Shown here piece after piece: positions 52,420-64,000 of a stretch of 64,000 bases of DNA. The position numbers and the translations under genes are program-made. This DNA comes from Aphelenchoides besseyi. Lineage: Eukaryota; Nematoda; Chromadorea; Rhabditida; Aphelenchoididae. Location of the stretch: positions 7,440,001-7,504,000 of the forward strand of contig JAMPIQ010000001.1 of assembly GCA_024699855.1 (NCBI GenBank). Direction: 5' to 3'. The notes beneath the pieces are model-generated. The model saw only the letters and a list, made by a program, of their open reading frames with translations. It had not been told where the DNA came from and did not search any database. The number at the start of each line of letters is the position of its first letter. The stretch's first letter is position 1.

Positions 52420-55400
52420 ATCATGCGATGTGTTCTGGAGAATATTCAAATGAAGAAACCCAATGACTACAGTCGATTTCTTGCAAAATGAGCGCAACAA
52501 TCGAAGAGGGCGAAGGGCACGCAAGTTATTACAGAAAGTGAAAAAACACGTTAATTCACGCTCATCTGCGTAATTTAATGACTCAAGATTGCGAGAAAAC
52601 GTTCGTTTAGCGATGATGAGTTAAATATTGAGATATCGCTGATGGAGGATTTGTGAAATAAGCCGAGAAGAAGAGCGGTGCACAAGTCATTACAGAGATC
52701 AAAGGTTCTTTAATGCAAAGTCAATCAACGAATTGAAACGAATTGCAACTGAAAACGAAGCTCAGGATTTTAGTTGGCGGTAAACTTGCGAAACACAAAA
52801 TACAATTCAATCAATGAGATCATCCCACTTTTTGATCCGAGTAGGTCAAGAGGCCGACAACAGATAGACACGAACACAAATGTTTTTTCGTATGAAACAA
52901 CTCGGAAAACGTGAGTCGCGAATCCTTTTTGACCTAACTCTGATCGTTTTCTTGGCATCAGTCTTGTTGTAGCTGACAGTGCGTGAGTGAGAGATTGGAA
53001 TGCGTAAAATTCAAGTCGAGACTCCCGACCCTCAAGGCTTTCTTTCTGTGTGTTCGTTCGGCGAAAATGGAGGGCCGATGGAATCCGATTCGAGAAGTGA
53101 ACAGTCAGAATCGAACGCCATAAGATCGTGAGGGGCGAGCTCACCGATTGACGATATGCAAATTGGCTCTGTTTGCTCATTTCGCTTCGACCGGAACTAA
53201 GAGGCAAAATAAGATCAAACGGACGTTTAAAGCGCGACGATAGCTCTCGACCAGCGGCATTGCTAAAGTCCCGATGCTTTGTCGGTCATTTTCGAAAATG
53301 CAAATTAGCCAACAAACTCGAGGCCTTCGACCGTCACTATAAGCTCCAAACGAACGGTAAACAACCTTCGAGTTTGCGTTTCACAAACAACCAACACTTT
53401 TGAAAGCTCAAAATCTAACAAACTGAAATCGTTTTTAAGTTTACGGTTTTCGATATGAAAACGGAAATCATACGGCAATACATGATCTATCTCAACGACG
53501 TCAATGAGGCAAAAGAATCCACAGGAACCAATTGAACGGTTCACGGGAAATGTCGCGGTTTTCCGCTTGACATCACAGTCAGTAGTGCGGAGGTCAATCA
53601 GTTCGCCTCGATTGAACTCGATCACCTTCGACCATTCGATTCTCACCAATAACAAAGCAAAAAACGTGTGAGTTTAGATGTGAACAGGTCGACTGTGCAC
53701 GCGGCAAATTACTTGACTGGATTTGCACGACGCGATCTCATTTCCGGGACCTTGTTGGCTTATTGTTCCATCGTGACCTTCAATCAATCCTTCTGCCGCT
53801 TTGCAGGTGCCGTGAACGTCCTTCTGATCCAACAAACTCCACCATTGCACGTTGCTTATTGGGATTATGTTGGAATAGAAAACTACTTTAAAAAGTGCCA
53901 ACGACTTCAAATCAAAGTAAATAATGTAAAGTCGAAAATTGTCTACTGAATAACTCAAAATCAACAAGTGCGAAGGTCATAAAAGTCTGAACGTTTACGC
54001 TCAAAATTGGTCAAAAAAGTCGGTGACAATCGATCCCCAGGGCAAACTCAAACGATCGAGATCGTATTGACACACGTAAAGACGAGTCGAAGGTTGTCGA
54101 AGCGTAAGATTGACGAAAATCGGAAGTAGGCCACTCGGGAAAGGACATCGATCGTTAGAGTTGTGGATTTCCTTCTTTTTTTCTGCGCCCACGTGCAAAA
54201 TTGCCCGTCCAGACGTTTGAATTTCAACTGCCCTTCAAATTCCCGATTGGTTGTTGACAGTGACCCTGAAAGACGAAAAACCGCAACACCTCAACGTGCT
54301 CTACGTAGCCTCCAATTTTGCATAAGCGAAAGATGACGAGACGTGGATTTCCGATTACGCAACGGATCAATTGTTCTGACCGCGACTGTTGGCTCCGTTT
54401 TTAATTGTTATCGTTTCCTTCGCTCAATAAACAATTAAAATCAAAAGAATGTTGCGAGAAATAAACGTCCGGCTTCGATGTTGATAAGCTCTAGACTGTT
54501 GTATGAATGTAAACTTGGGATCAGCAACAATTCAATGCAATCGTCTCGAATTAGTACTTTCAACTTCTCGTCCTTGTTCCTTTTCTCGCAACCTCGACAT
54601 TGACCTTAAGTTCGACATTCGAGTTATTTTGATTGATCCCGAATGATGCGGAAAAAAGCTTCTTGGATATTCAATGACCAACAAGCGAACAAACAAGTTT
54701 ATTAAAGACAAACAAAAGGAGACAATAGCAAACGATAAATTAGTCACTTACACGCATCAAAATCAAAGCGTTTTAAGGGTCACTTTCAATTCCTCAGTTT
54801 GTGCTTCAGTTACGGACTTCTTGTCTTCGATGGTCATTTCAATAACCGACAACTTTCTTGGTTGTCCATCTGCATAGGAAATAATTGGCGAGATTAGCGA
54901 ACCTTAAGAAGCACACGGGATTAACCCAATTTGAACGAACAACCTTCTCATACAGTTTATACTCACTGGAATTCGAAACTAAATGGTAAAAAGTCGTGTT
55001 TTATCTTGCTCTGGAATTCTTTGAATGTTTACAGATGATATAATCAGTTCCATCCATTTATACTCGTTTTGTAGATTGCAATCAGCGTCAATGTTTAATC
55101 AAATGCAACGCCCAATCGCCGCTATTTCGCTTCAAAGTAATTTGTTGTGAACGCTGTTGGCGATTCGATCGGGTAACACCCAGATCAAATCATTGGAGAC
55201 CTACGCGAAAACCGCAATTGCCCTCCAGGCGATTTGAGAAAACGTCCGCTTTTGTTCGAATTCTCGACTTTGTCGACCAATTCGCAGGAATTGCACGTTT
55301 GTAATTGTTCGTGGATCAAAAGTTTCTGCAATTCGTTCTGCTTTGGTAGTTGGATGAACGACCTGTTTTTGTTTCAATAGACGACACGTTGAGAGTTCTT

Positions 55401-55986
55401 CTTTTTTTTCATCCTCCTCATCGTTTCATTCAACGGCACGCGCTCGCATATCACAAGATCGCCGTCCGTTTACAAAAGGAGTCTGCTTCTCGAGTCTCTA
55501 AAACAAGAAAAACTGAGCGCCGAGATTCCGTAGCATCGGCGTGGATTTCAACAGCTCACTTGCTGTTCGCTTAACATCGCACGGTAATTGTTGTGAGTCA
55601 CCTGCGTCAGAATTTCGAGTTCACGTCCATTTGCTTTCTTTGTTGTTTATCCGCAACCTCCGTACGCAGTTCATCGTAAATCGACGAGAAGCATTCGTTT
55701 TCCATACCCAAAACCAACATCATCACTCGCGTGCCCGTCTAAAGCGCAAGTCCGGTCACAACTTCGGGCGCCTCTTTCACCATTCCATTCATTTCTGAAT
55801 TCAGTTTTTCCAGTAGAACCGCCGCCCGACGTTTGTCGCCTGCCGAGGATCTCCAGTTGTGTCGTTGATTTTGGGCTTTTTAATATAAAAAGAACGAAAT
55901 CGAACAAGACGAACCGACAGCGTGCAATTTGGATGACGAAACGAAAGTGAAAAACAGTTCACGTTTGTTTATCATTTCGAACTCCA
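52420..55986. other. Gene-poor 3.6 kb between divergent genes
   Basis: Flanked by the starts of the ZP gene (-) and the PTR gene (+). Frames up to 145 codons (52770-53207, -) have no domain and no splice partners. Contains both promoters; no TATA box found. Confidence 0.4.
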
Positions 55987-58900
55987 ATGCCCGGTGTCCT
56001 TCTGAATCCGTTCGGAATCTTTCAAGATGCTCTTGCTTTCGTTTTCTATAGGTAGTTACACCGCTGTTTCATATCGTCATTACCGTTCGTTTCAGATATG
56101 GACTTTATATTTCGAAGAATCCCACACCTTTCATTATTGTTCCCGTTCTGTTGACCAGTGTACTGTCGCTTGGGATTTTAAACTTCAATGTTGCCGTAAG
56201 TGTTTACCCGATTTCCAGTTGTTCTAACACCCGCTGTGTGGATGCAAGTAATTAAACTTTATAAATCTCATTCCACTTAACCGCCATCAATCGAAATAAC
56301 CAGTTTTTTACGCGTTCAGGATGATCTGCGGTTTCTCTATTCGCCCGAGCACTCGCTTTCACGATTTGAGTACTCGATTCACAAATCGTTCAATGGCGAT
56401 CTCATTAACAGGTTGCGAAAGCGAACAAAATGGTTTCTAACTTTTCAAATTTCCAGTTCCTACATTGCCGTTGCATTGGAATCATCGGATGGAAACAAAA
56501 ATATGTTGAGAAAAGAAGTGGCTGATACAGTAACGGAATTTCTCCGTTACGTTCAACACAACATGACCATAACACTGGACGGTCAATTATTGAATTTTGG
56601 AACTGAAATTTGCCCACGAGAAGTTTTATGTCCACTTTCTAACACGATCGTTCAAATCTTCTACGATACTTACTACAGTGAAAAAGTGATTTTGTATCGA
56701 ATACGAGTATTCAACGCACTATTGCAGCTACGAAATGATTCACGAGTTCAAATGGAATGGCCAACATTGAAGTTTTTCGACAACAAGTTCTTTCTTCCAA
56801 CAAACTTCTATGGTGTGGATCTTGATCCTGTAGCTCAAGGATTTGAAAAGATTGTTTCCTTCGAAACTGTTCACCTTATTTTCTATGTTGCTGGTACAGA
56901 AAACGTACGATCCTTCGTTGATTCGTTTCCTAATCACCGGTTGTTTAGCACACAGCTGATCAGATCGGAAAAGCGTTGGAAAATTCGTTGTCAGTTGCAT
57001 TGGCGGATCGAAGTCAAATAATCACATCATCCATGTTTTCACTTTCAATTTTAAAAGAAGAAATGCAAAAGAATACGACATACACTCTACCGTTCATTTC
57101 ACTTACAGTAATTTTCCTCGTCACTTTCACTGTTTGTTCATGGTTTGTTGGACTCTTTTTGGGATGTGAGATCTTTTTCTTTTCCAGTATGACTGGTGAT
57201 TGGATTACATCAAAGCCGTTGGAAGCGTTGATGGGAATAGTCGTCTCTTCATTTGCCATTGGAAGCTCGGGCGGATTGCTTCTTGCTATGGGCGTCCCTT
57301 ATATTTCACAAGTGACTGTTATGCCATTTCTGGCATTTGCCATAGGTGTTGATGATATCTACGTGAGTTTGATAGTTGCTGTAGTTTATTTGTAACTATT
57401 CAGGTAATGTTGGGTGCATGGCAAGACACAAAACGAACATTGCCACCGGAGAAGCGAATGGCCCAATCGTTGGAAGAAGCGGGTAGTGCAATCACTGTTA
57501 CTTCACTTACGTCCTGTCTTTCTTTTGGAATCGGAACTTTCAGTTCCACTCCAGCAATATCTATATTCTGCAAATTTATCACCTTAGCTATTTTCTTCGA
57601 TTACATCTATCAGGCAATTTCCTGTCATCATGATTGTGAATTGAAATCTAACTTTTAGATAACACTTTTTGCTGCAATCATGTCATTGGGAGGAAGACGA
57701 GAAGCTGCCGGCTATCATTGTATTTTTGTTTGGCGTAAGATGTCGAAAGAAGACGCGTGCAAAGTAAGCAGCTATTTTACTCTTTTATATTTTACTGTAA
57801 TTTTAAGGCCAAACAAGATAACACTGTCTCAATGACCCACAATCTCTTCGCAAATATTTTGGCTCCGTTCTTATGCAAGAAATCAACTCGAGTGGTTTTT
57901 GCTTTCATCTACGGTGTTTACATTTTTTTCGCCTTCTACGGTTGCTCACTTCTGAAACCCGATCTCACGCCGAGTCGATTACTCGTCGATGACTCACCGC
58001 TGGCCCATTATCTGCAATTAGCACAATCACGTCTGTGGTCGGAGGGTGTCGTCGGCAGAGTTTACGTCAATCGTGCTCCAGATTTTAGTATTCATCCCGA
58101 AGAGGTTAGTCGTGAATTACGCATTCGATTACGTCATTCAATTGGTTAGATCGAGACGATGTTGAAAATGGTCGAAGAACTAGAAAACACGCCGTACTCA
58201 ATGGGCGCGAATTCAACTCAAATTTGGTTACGTGAATTTAACAATTATCGTCAGTATTTTGCGGAAGACGACGCAAATTTCTACGAAACGTTCAAATCGT
58301 TTTTGGGTATTTCATTCAACAAACAGTGGAGTTCGTTCATACACTGGGCTGACAATCCTAATAGAGTGAGTTTAAGCCACGTTGCTGTTGTTCAATTGTT
58401 AGTTTAGGAAGGCAAGAAGTACGTAGAGAAGTTCTTTTTCACCACAGCATTTAAAATCCCCGACTGGAACGTACGAACCAACCTGCTTTTGATTTGGCGG
58501 AACATAACGGCCAGATATCCGCAGGTAACAACAAATCTTTAAGCTATTCACTTTTACAAGTTTTAGTATCAAGCACTGGTCTTTGATGAGAACAACTTTT
58601 TTAGCGATCAGGTAGTTAAACTTCGTCTAACTGTAACCGACTGTCGGTTTTTAGATGTTGGAACTAAAATCCACGACATTAAATTCATTGGGAACAGCGA
58701 TTATTGCAATGATCATAATTTGCGTATTGTTCATTGCGGAAAGTACTATTGTTTATTGGGTTACTTTTATCTTGGTTTCAATGGATATCGGTGTTGCTGG
58801 TTATTTGTCGCTATGGGGAGCAGATTTGGATCCAACAACCGTGGTGAACATTTTGGTATGTTACAAGAATTCTTCTTTAAACAAAGCAAATTTAGATGAG

Positions 58901-59297
58901 TATTGGATTGTGCATTGACTTCGCTACTCATGTCGGTTACCGAATTTATCGAAGTCAAGAGACAGATCCCGATCGGAGAATAGCTGACGCTTTAGGAGCA
59001 ATCGGATGGCCGGTAGTTCAAGCGGGATTCTCGACTCTGCTCGCAATTGTTGTCATGATGTTGGTGCCGTCGAATGTTGTCAGAATGTTTGCGCGAACAT
59101 CAATCCTTGTGGTTGCAACGGGACTTTTCCATGGAATCTTCATTCTACCGATCATCTGTCGAACTTTCGCCAGCAACCATCTAATAAAAGAGCCCGAAGA
59201 TAAACAGTTTTTGCTCGAAAAACCACAACCAACGACTATAATTGAGCAAACCAAAAAGCAGCCGGTGGAGGAAGTACCGTTGCATGAAAAGCTGTAA
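55987..59297 (+). CDS. Patched-related (PTR) sterol-sensing-domain protein
   Basis: A member of the nematode-expanded PTR family: RND-type membrane proteins related to Patched, needed for moulting and cuticle or membrane trafficking. 874 residues, 15 exons, the last at 58896-59297. The N-terminal helix (PFIIVPVLLTSVLSLGILN) is followed by the extracellular PTR segment (DDLRFLYSPEH). Next is the sterol-sensing domain (MTGDWITSKPLEALMG, AIGVDDIYVMLGAWQDT, SLEEAGSAITVTSLTSCLSF, FDYIYQITLFAAIMSLGGRREA), then the second RND half with SIGLCIDFATHVGYRIYRS and QAGFSTLLAIVVMM. The two GxxxDD/GxxxD-type motifs of the transport core are present. The intron 57614-57658 starts with GC. Intron 56686-56727 is stop-free and a multiple of three, so retention would be tolerated. 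The C-terminal tail ends 38 bp from the opposite-strand gene. Confidence 0.92.
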
Positions 59298-59301
59298 GTC
59301 A

Positions 59302-59307
59302 TTTATT
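59302..59307 (-). terminator. Poly(A) signal of the DZIP1-like gene
   Basis: AATAAA on the minus strand, 29 nt past the DZIP1-like stop codon. Cleavage 10-30 nt downstream would fall inside the last codons of the PTR gene on the other strand. Confidence 0.5.
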
Positions 59308-59335
59308 GTCGCTAAAACAATCTAACAACTAGATT

Positions 59336-60246
59336 CTAACGCCAAATTGAAGTGTTCGAAGATGCTGATGACAAATGTTTAGGTGAAGTTTGTTGAAGCG
59401 CCGAATTCGACGGAACGGTGGAGATTCGAAGTTGTGGCGGCGGTGGTTCGGTGTGATGAGCGTGTTTTCGTTGAATGTGATCAACCAAAAATGAATCGTG
59501 CAAAAACACTTTTGAACACTCGTCGCACTAAAATTAGTCAATTCATTAAGTCTACGGGTTTTTTCCAAATGTCACAAACAGTTCAAAACTATCTGCCATT
59601 TTGTTGTCTTTTTGATTGTTAGAAAATAAACGGGTAGCCGGTACTTACTCGAAATAGCTCTCGATTTGGGCTGCTCGTGATGTTGCGTTTGAAATGACCG
59701 TTTTCTTTGTAAACTTTTCGATATTTTTCTTTCTAAACCATTAGATTATTCGAACTATTGGACCACAAACTAACGACCTCCAACGACAACTTGCGAACAA
59801 GTTCGTGCTGTGAGCGTAGAACGTACAACAACTGCAACTGAGCTAAACGAAACATCTTCAACAGCCGTTTTTCTGTCCACTCTTCATCCTAAACTATTCA
59901 AGTCTATGCTGAAGAAGTTGGTTGACTTACGATTTTGTCACATTTTGAAAAAACAACCGACGGCAATGAGCTTTGCAACGTTTCGTATTCGCCAATATGG
60001 GCCGAAATTAACGGAATTGAGATCTCGTCGATGAGCTCCCAATCGGGTGGAATTTCGAATTCGGTCGATTCGTTCAGCATTTTCGTGCTCAAAAGCAATG
60101 GGTCTGGAGCCAAACAAAGTCGACAAAAACACGTTTATTGGACTTGACTGGTGACCTTCCAATTCGTTTTTCCTCGCATCTGCCCATTCACTCGCTGTGA
60201 GTAGGTGGTCCAGTAGACTGGCGACTGCACGGTCGACTGTTGCCAT
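59336..60246 (-). CDS. DZIP1-like: DZIP1/Iguana-like ciliary zinc-finger protein
   Basis: Split into five small exons (60246-60156, 60103-59931, 59888-59778, 59732-59649, 59527-59336) and invisible as one frame; 216 residues, all phases close. DZIP1 and DZIP1L act at the ciliary transition zone. Support: an N-terminal segment DWELIDEISIPLISAHIGEY followed by ETLQ, matching the Dzip-like pattern (IDWRxIxxxDVDRVxxExDxxTLQ); KRLLKMFRLAQLQLLYVLRS, matching LLKVFRLAQLIIEYLLHxQ; a linker; then one C2H2 finger CDECSKVFLHDSFLVDHIQ followed by RKH, as in DZIP1 (CxxCxKxFxNxSFLxxHxQRRH). It lacks the long C-terminal coiled coil of vertebrate proteins. It lies just downstream of the mannosidase gene on the same strand. 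An upstream in-frame ATG at 60285 would add 13 residues. Confidence 0.78.
59625..59630 (+). terminator. Possible distal poly(A) signal for the PTR gene
   Basis: AATAAA 328 nt after the PTR stop. If used, the PTR 3' UTR runs antisense through the last DZIP1-like exon. Confidence 0.25.
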
Positions 60247-60284
60247 GGGTAACGCGAAGATACAATTCGAGGAATTAGTTTTCA

Positions 60285-60290
60285 TTTATT
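60285..60290 (-). terminator. Poly(A) signal of the mannosidase gene
   Basis: AATAAA on the minus strand 42 nt after the mannosidase stop, overlapping the upstream DZIP1-like ATG by one base (AATAAATG). Favours the downstream ATG at 60246 as the real DZIP1-like start. Confidence 0.5.
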
Positions 60291-60331
60291 TTCAAAAAAT
60301 CAACAACTTATTACATAGAAATAAATTAAAG

Positions 60332-63300
60332 CTAATAGTTTAACCGGAAGTTTCTGATCTCCATCGGCTTCAACTTCAGCAAAGTATTCGCTTCGATTCG
60401 TCCGTAATTGTAAAGCGATGAAAGTGAAGTGTTGTCGACAGACGTCGGAATGACACGTAGAAAGTTTGATGGATCAATCTGAAGAAGAATCATTCCAGGT
60501 TATTCGCTAAAACCCAACCGTTTGTGGTGTTTCTGAACAGAAATCGGGAATACCAAGATAACGTTCAACGCCTAACCGCTGAACAATCATCGAAGCAGTG
60601 CGATTGTAAGTCATCGTGTTGCCGGCTTCGAATTTGGTCGGTCCTGCTGTTGTACGCAGCATTGTCAAGTGAACGTCACATGGCAATTCGGCAGTCATGA
60701 GAGACGAAAACGGCAACTTGTTCTCATTCAAACGACCTTTCATAATGATTGCCGGATTGTGCATATTGAGCAGCAAGTAATGAGCTTTAAGCGAATGATA
60801 AGCATTGGTTTGTTTTTTCTGTACGGTAACGTTCGAACGATAAAAAGTTTCGGCAAGAAGCAAAAATTCGCTTTCTGCTGGAACGTTGTCGGTAAGAGGC
60901 TGAAGAGATAAGCTTTTCATACGATTGAAATCTTAAAACTACCGATATTAAGCCACGATCGTCTAATTGATTTAACCATCGATCTAAAACAATCTGAACA
61001 ACGCCGTCGGCTTCATTTCCAACGCCCAATGGTTGGCGAGATAAGATGGAAACCCGATGTCTTTCATCCTCCAACAAAACGGCCGTGGGCATTGGGTAGA
61101 AACGAGCGTGTGATGGTAACGATTTCAATCGTTGACGGCGAGTCATCTGAAATCTGAAGATGACTAAACGGTTGAAAAGTCCATTTGACCTCAAATCCGT
61201 TCAGGTCCGAATAAAACTTGTTCAGCTTCGAGTCGGTAATAATTTGCATTGCAATCTGTACGTTTGTGTTAATGCATTAAATACTTTCTTCAGACCTCAA
61301 TGTTGGAGTTGCAGTTGCTCAAATCGATGAGATTGTTCACGCGTACAGTTTCTGCGTTGATATCCAACGAAACTTTTTGTAAAAGTGAGTATTCGTCACT
61401 CATTTCGATGTAGACAGATGATCTCACGGGCCCTTTTACAACGAAAAATTTGCTGATTTTCGGATTCAAAGGTTTCGATGGTCCGTCGGGAAGAAACAAA
61501 TAGGCGCCAGAAACAGAATCAGGTCCAACAGTTTTACCTGAAAACCTGCGATTGATGAGATCTTGAACTTAAAAACAAACGTGTTCCAGCAGGTCGGGAG
61601 CCAAAAGAACGAAACTCGAAGGCCATTGGAGTAGTTGTTAAATCGAATTTATTTGTAATGAACTGAAATTGATAAGATTCGAGTTAAGATTAGCCAACCA
61701 ACTTGTAAAGATCCGGTTTTTGCGGAAAATGACGCTGAAATAAACGAGCTTTGAAGTTGGAAGGTTTCGCTTGTTTTCAATTCATCGGATGTTATCTCAA
61801 CTATCGTAGAATTGTTAGTACTTGAAGTGTCAACTCGGTATTTTTGATAGCTCAGACCATCCAGTTGACTCAAGAAGCAAAGCTAAAAATAAATCAATGG
61901 TTTCAACGATTAACCATTAGTGTTTTACCTCTGACTCGCTTCTCGAAGCCAAAAACTTTCCATCGATTGCATCGTAGATTTTTCCGCATTGCTGCACTGG
62001 CTCTTGGCCGGTCGAAATTAAGTGTACGGCCAACGGACACTGTCCTTTTACGCGAATACAAACAATCTGACTGGTGAGTTGAGCAAGAGGATTAAAAAGA
62101 AGAATATCGCTGAAACACTTGTAGTTGATTTCCACCACATATAAAACGTACTTTCCGGCCTCAATGGTCGATTTGACAGTCACATTCAATCGACTAGACG
62201 ACTCGACAGTATCCAAATTTTTTACATTCAGAAGTTTTTCCGTTGTTTGCGCAATTATTGTCTTAGCAGATGCGATTCCGTCGAGCATTCGTTTCTCGTA
62301 ATCACGCATAACATCCGGTTGTGCCGTTCCAGTCACTCCATCGTGATGTTGAAACAACGAGAGATCACGTCGTGCTTGTACGAGCGAAGGAAACAGTTTT
62401 CTTAGAGTACCTTCGTCTACTCCAGATGACATTGCTGCAGTGAAGAGAATATCGGCTGCTCGTACAAACTGATGGTGAGTGCGATCGAGCTGTTTGAAAT
62501 ACGGACGAGAGGTGAAGTATCCTAAAAGCATAAACCTTTTAACAATTAGAGGATCAGTTGTTGATTACCGGACCAATAGTGATCGTCGCGATCGGTGTAA
62601 ACATAGAAATCACCACTCAGGGAGTTAATTTTATCTTTAGACAATGAGGGTATTGAATCAAAGTAGTCTTTCAATGTTCCGAAACGACCCTAAAATCACA
62701 AACTTCATTGTGGTCTATTTGTTGAATTACCTTGACATTTAACTTAGGATTTTGTTCCAGGTATTCAAAGATTTGTTTGAAATTGTAGTCGATAGTAGGA
62801 AACTCCAGAGGACTCACATAACGAAAATCTTCGCCGATATTCAGGAATACTGAGTCGTGGTTGAACAGATCGCGTTTCTTTTGAACTTGTTCAGCCAAAC
62901 TTTCGGCCATTTCTTTTACAAGTTCGGGATTCTTTAGGTCGACGATGTTTTTTGCACCAAACTCGTCGTAACATTTCTGGCCGCTTTTGATAAAGTCAAG
63001 TCGACAGCAAACTGTAAAATCCGGACCACAAGATCGTGCTGAATCGTAGTGACCTGAACAAAAAATAAGGATATGTATTTAGGACACTGAACTGGCCATA
63101 TGGCATTACATGCGTGTACAACTCTCGGTCCAAATCCCTCGCGAAACTTGGACGCCAGTTGAACTCCAAATCTCCTTCTTCACCGAACTTCTTTAACAAC
63201 TCGTAGTGTACACGATTGAGCACTGCATTCTTGAATCCAGCTTCTTTGATCAAATAGGCCATTACAGGCGAATGACCGAAAGGATCAATCGACCAGTGGT

Positions 63301-64000
63301 TTTCAGGTACAACGCCTTAAATAAACTGTTAGAGGATTGACAATTACACTAACAAACCCAAATGATTTTGAACCCATTCGTGTCCCTCAAGCATTTGCAT
63401 TAAAATTGAGAAAATAAGAGAATTCGCTTCATCTGCTTGAACCCATGCACCGGTCACAATCTCAATGTGCCCTTTTTTGACGTGGCTTAAATTAGAAAAT
63501 GTTTCTGCAAAACAGCCAAACTTACTTGTTAAATAGCTCTCGAGTCTTCTGATTGCTGTTTTGAAAGAATAAATCGACGAATGAAATTTCTGCGTAAATG
63601 AATCGCATTTTGTCGTTCTTCTCCAAATAGTGTGCTGCATTTGTAAGAATAGATTGAGCGTAGACGTCAAAATAGTTCTGAAATGTGTAGATCCAACCTC
63701 AAATTAACCGTAAAAACCGTATTGTTGACATGTAAGTTACCCGGGTCGCAGTGACTATGTGGCATTACGATCATTTCCACCGGATTCTTCGAAGTTGGTT
63801 TTCGAATTGGTGGTTCAATAGAACGCTCGTGAAATTTGATTGTTTTGTACACATCTGAGATCTAAACACATTCAATGAGAAGATGAAGCTTTGAAAGAAC
63901 TCACGATTATATCAGCTTCTGGCCAGTAAAAAAGATGAGAAAAATACGAGCCAATGTTATTGCCACGAGAGTTCCAATTCACGACTCGGTGATGAATCGA
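60332..64000 (-). CDS. MAN2A (aman-2-like): Golgi alpha-mannosidase II (GH38), 5' end outside window
   Basis: A Golgi glycoside hydrolase that trims two mannoses from GlcNAcMan5 N-glycans, opening the complex-glycan route. The gene runs leftward from beyond position 64000, so the transmembrane anchor is missing. Visible parts from N to C: the start of the GH38 fold (MIVMPHSHCDPG then WIYTFQNYFD; a H-S-H-x-D metal site, with C for the usual N); AEISF; GHIEIVTGAWVQADEA; the nucleophile motif ENHWSIDPFGHSPVMAYL; HYDSARSCGPDFTVCC; DRDDHYWSGYFTSRPYFK; LSLFQHHDGVTGT; and a C-terminal beta domain ending LKPMEIRNFRLNY. The stop is at 60332-60334. The early exons I checked (64000-63905, 63861-63741, 63697 onward) keep frame. 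Golgi rather than lysosomal class is inferred from PMEI at the end and the FTSRP motif. Confidence 0.93.

Noticed and set aside
52770..53207. 145-codon frame (-) between the ZP and PTR genes
   Set aside because: Composition unlike the real proteins here, no domain, no splice sites.
59540..59565. AACCCGTAG on the minus strand, resembling the miR-51/miR-100 seed region
   Set aside because: Only the seed-like part matches and the surrounding 120-nt intron does not fold into a convincing hairpin by eye.

Overview
The window is nuclear DNA of a small, gene-dense animal genome, almost certainly a nematode. The evidence is a cuticlin-type ZP gene, a patched-related (PTR) gene, close homologues of C. 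elegans TRA-3 calpain and DYC-1/NOS1AP, U-rich 3' splice sites just before several start codons (trans-splicing-like), and two very tight same-strand gene pairs that look like operons. Most introns are 39-48 nt, GT-AG, ending in TTTAG or TTTCAG. I cannot place the clade. There are no viral, bacterial, CRISPR, tRNA or rRNA features. Coordinates are spliced models built by eye from reading frame, splice dinucleotides and remembered protein families; no alignment or RNA evidence was available.

Left third (1-21,530): about 2.9 kb without a clear gene (possible ADAM-like relic at 2,242-2,914), then a mitochondrial NAD+ carrier (SLC25A51 type, +), a secreted serine beta-lactamase-like protein with BTRD1 repeats (+), and three minus-strand genes in transcription order PRRC2, TIM9, RPC3 (the last two 138 bp apart). 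A novel secreted protein (+) is followed by a convergent odd-skipped zinc-finger factor (-).

Middle (21,531-43,313): about 6 kb with no recognisable gene beside the odd-skipped factor. It is followed by a small membrane protein (+), DNA polymerase delta subunit POLD3 (-), a TRA-3/CAPN5 calpain (+), a phospholipase B-like lysosomal hydrolase (+), a short secreted peptide gene (+), a PA-TM-RING ubiquitin ligase of the RNF13 type (-), and the translational repressor eIF4E2/4EHP (+). A 3 kb gene-poor stretch follows.

Right third (43,314-64,000): the large DYC-1/NOS1AP gene (+), with a probable alternative first exon inside its long fourth intron; a one-exon secreted peptide gene with a TATA box; a cuticlin ZP gene (-); 3.6 kb without clear genes; a PTR sterol-sensing-domain protein (+); a small, easily missed DZIP1-like zinc-finger gene (-) ending 38 bp from the PTR stop; and a Golgi alpha-mannosidase II gene (-) whose 5' end lies beyond the window. 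The mannosidase and DZIP1-like genes form the second operon-like pair.

No single multi-gene pathway is encoded. The points most worth checking are the hidden DZIP1-like gene with its tail-to-tail overlap and operon-like spacing, the unusual introns (26 nt, GC-AG, and one lacking an AG acceptor), the microexons, and the alternative start in the DYC-1 gene.
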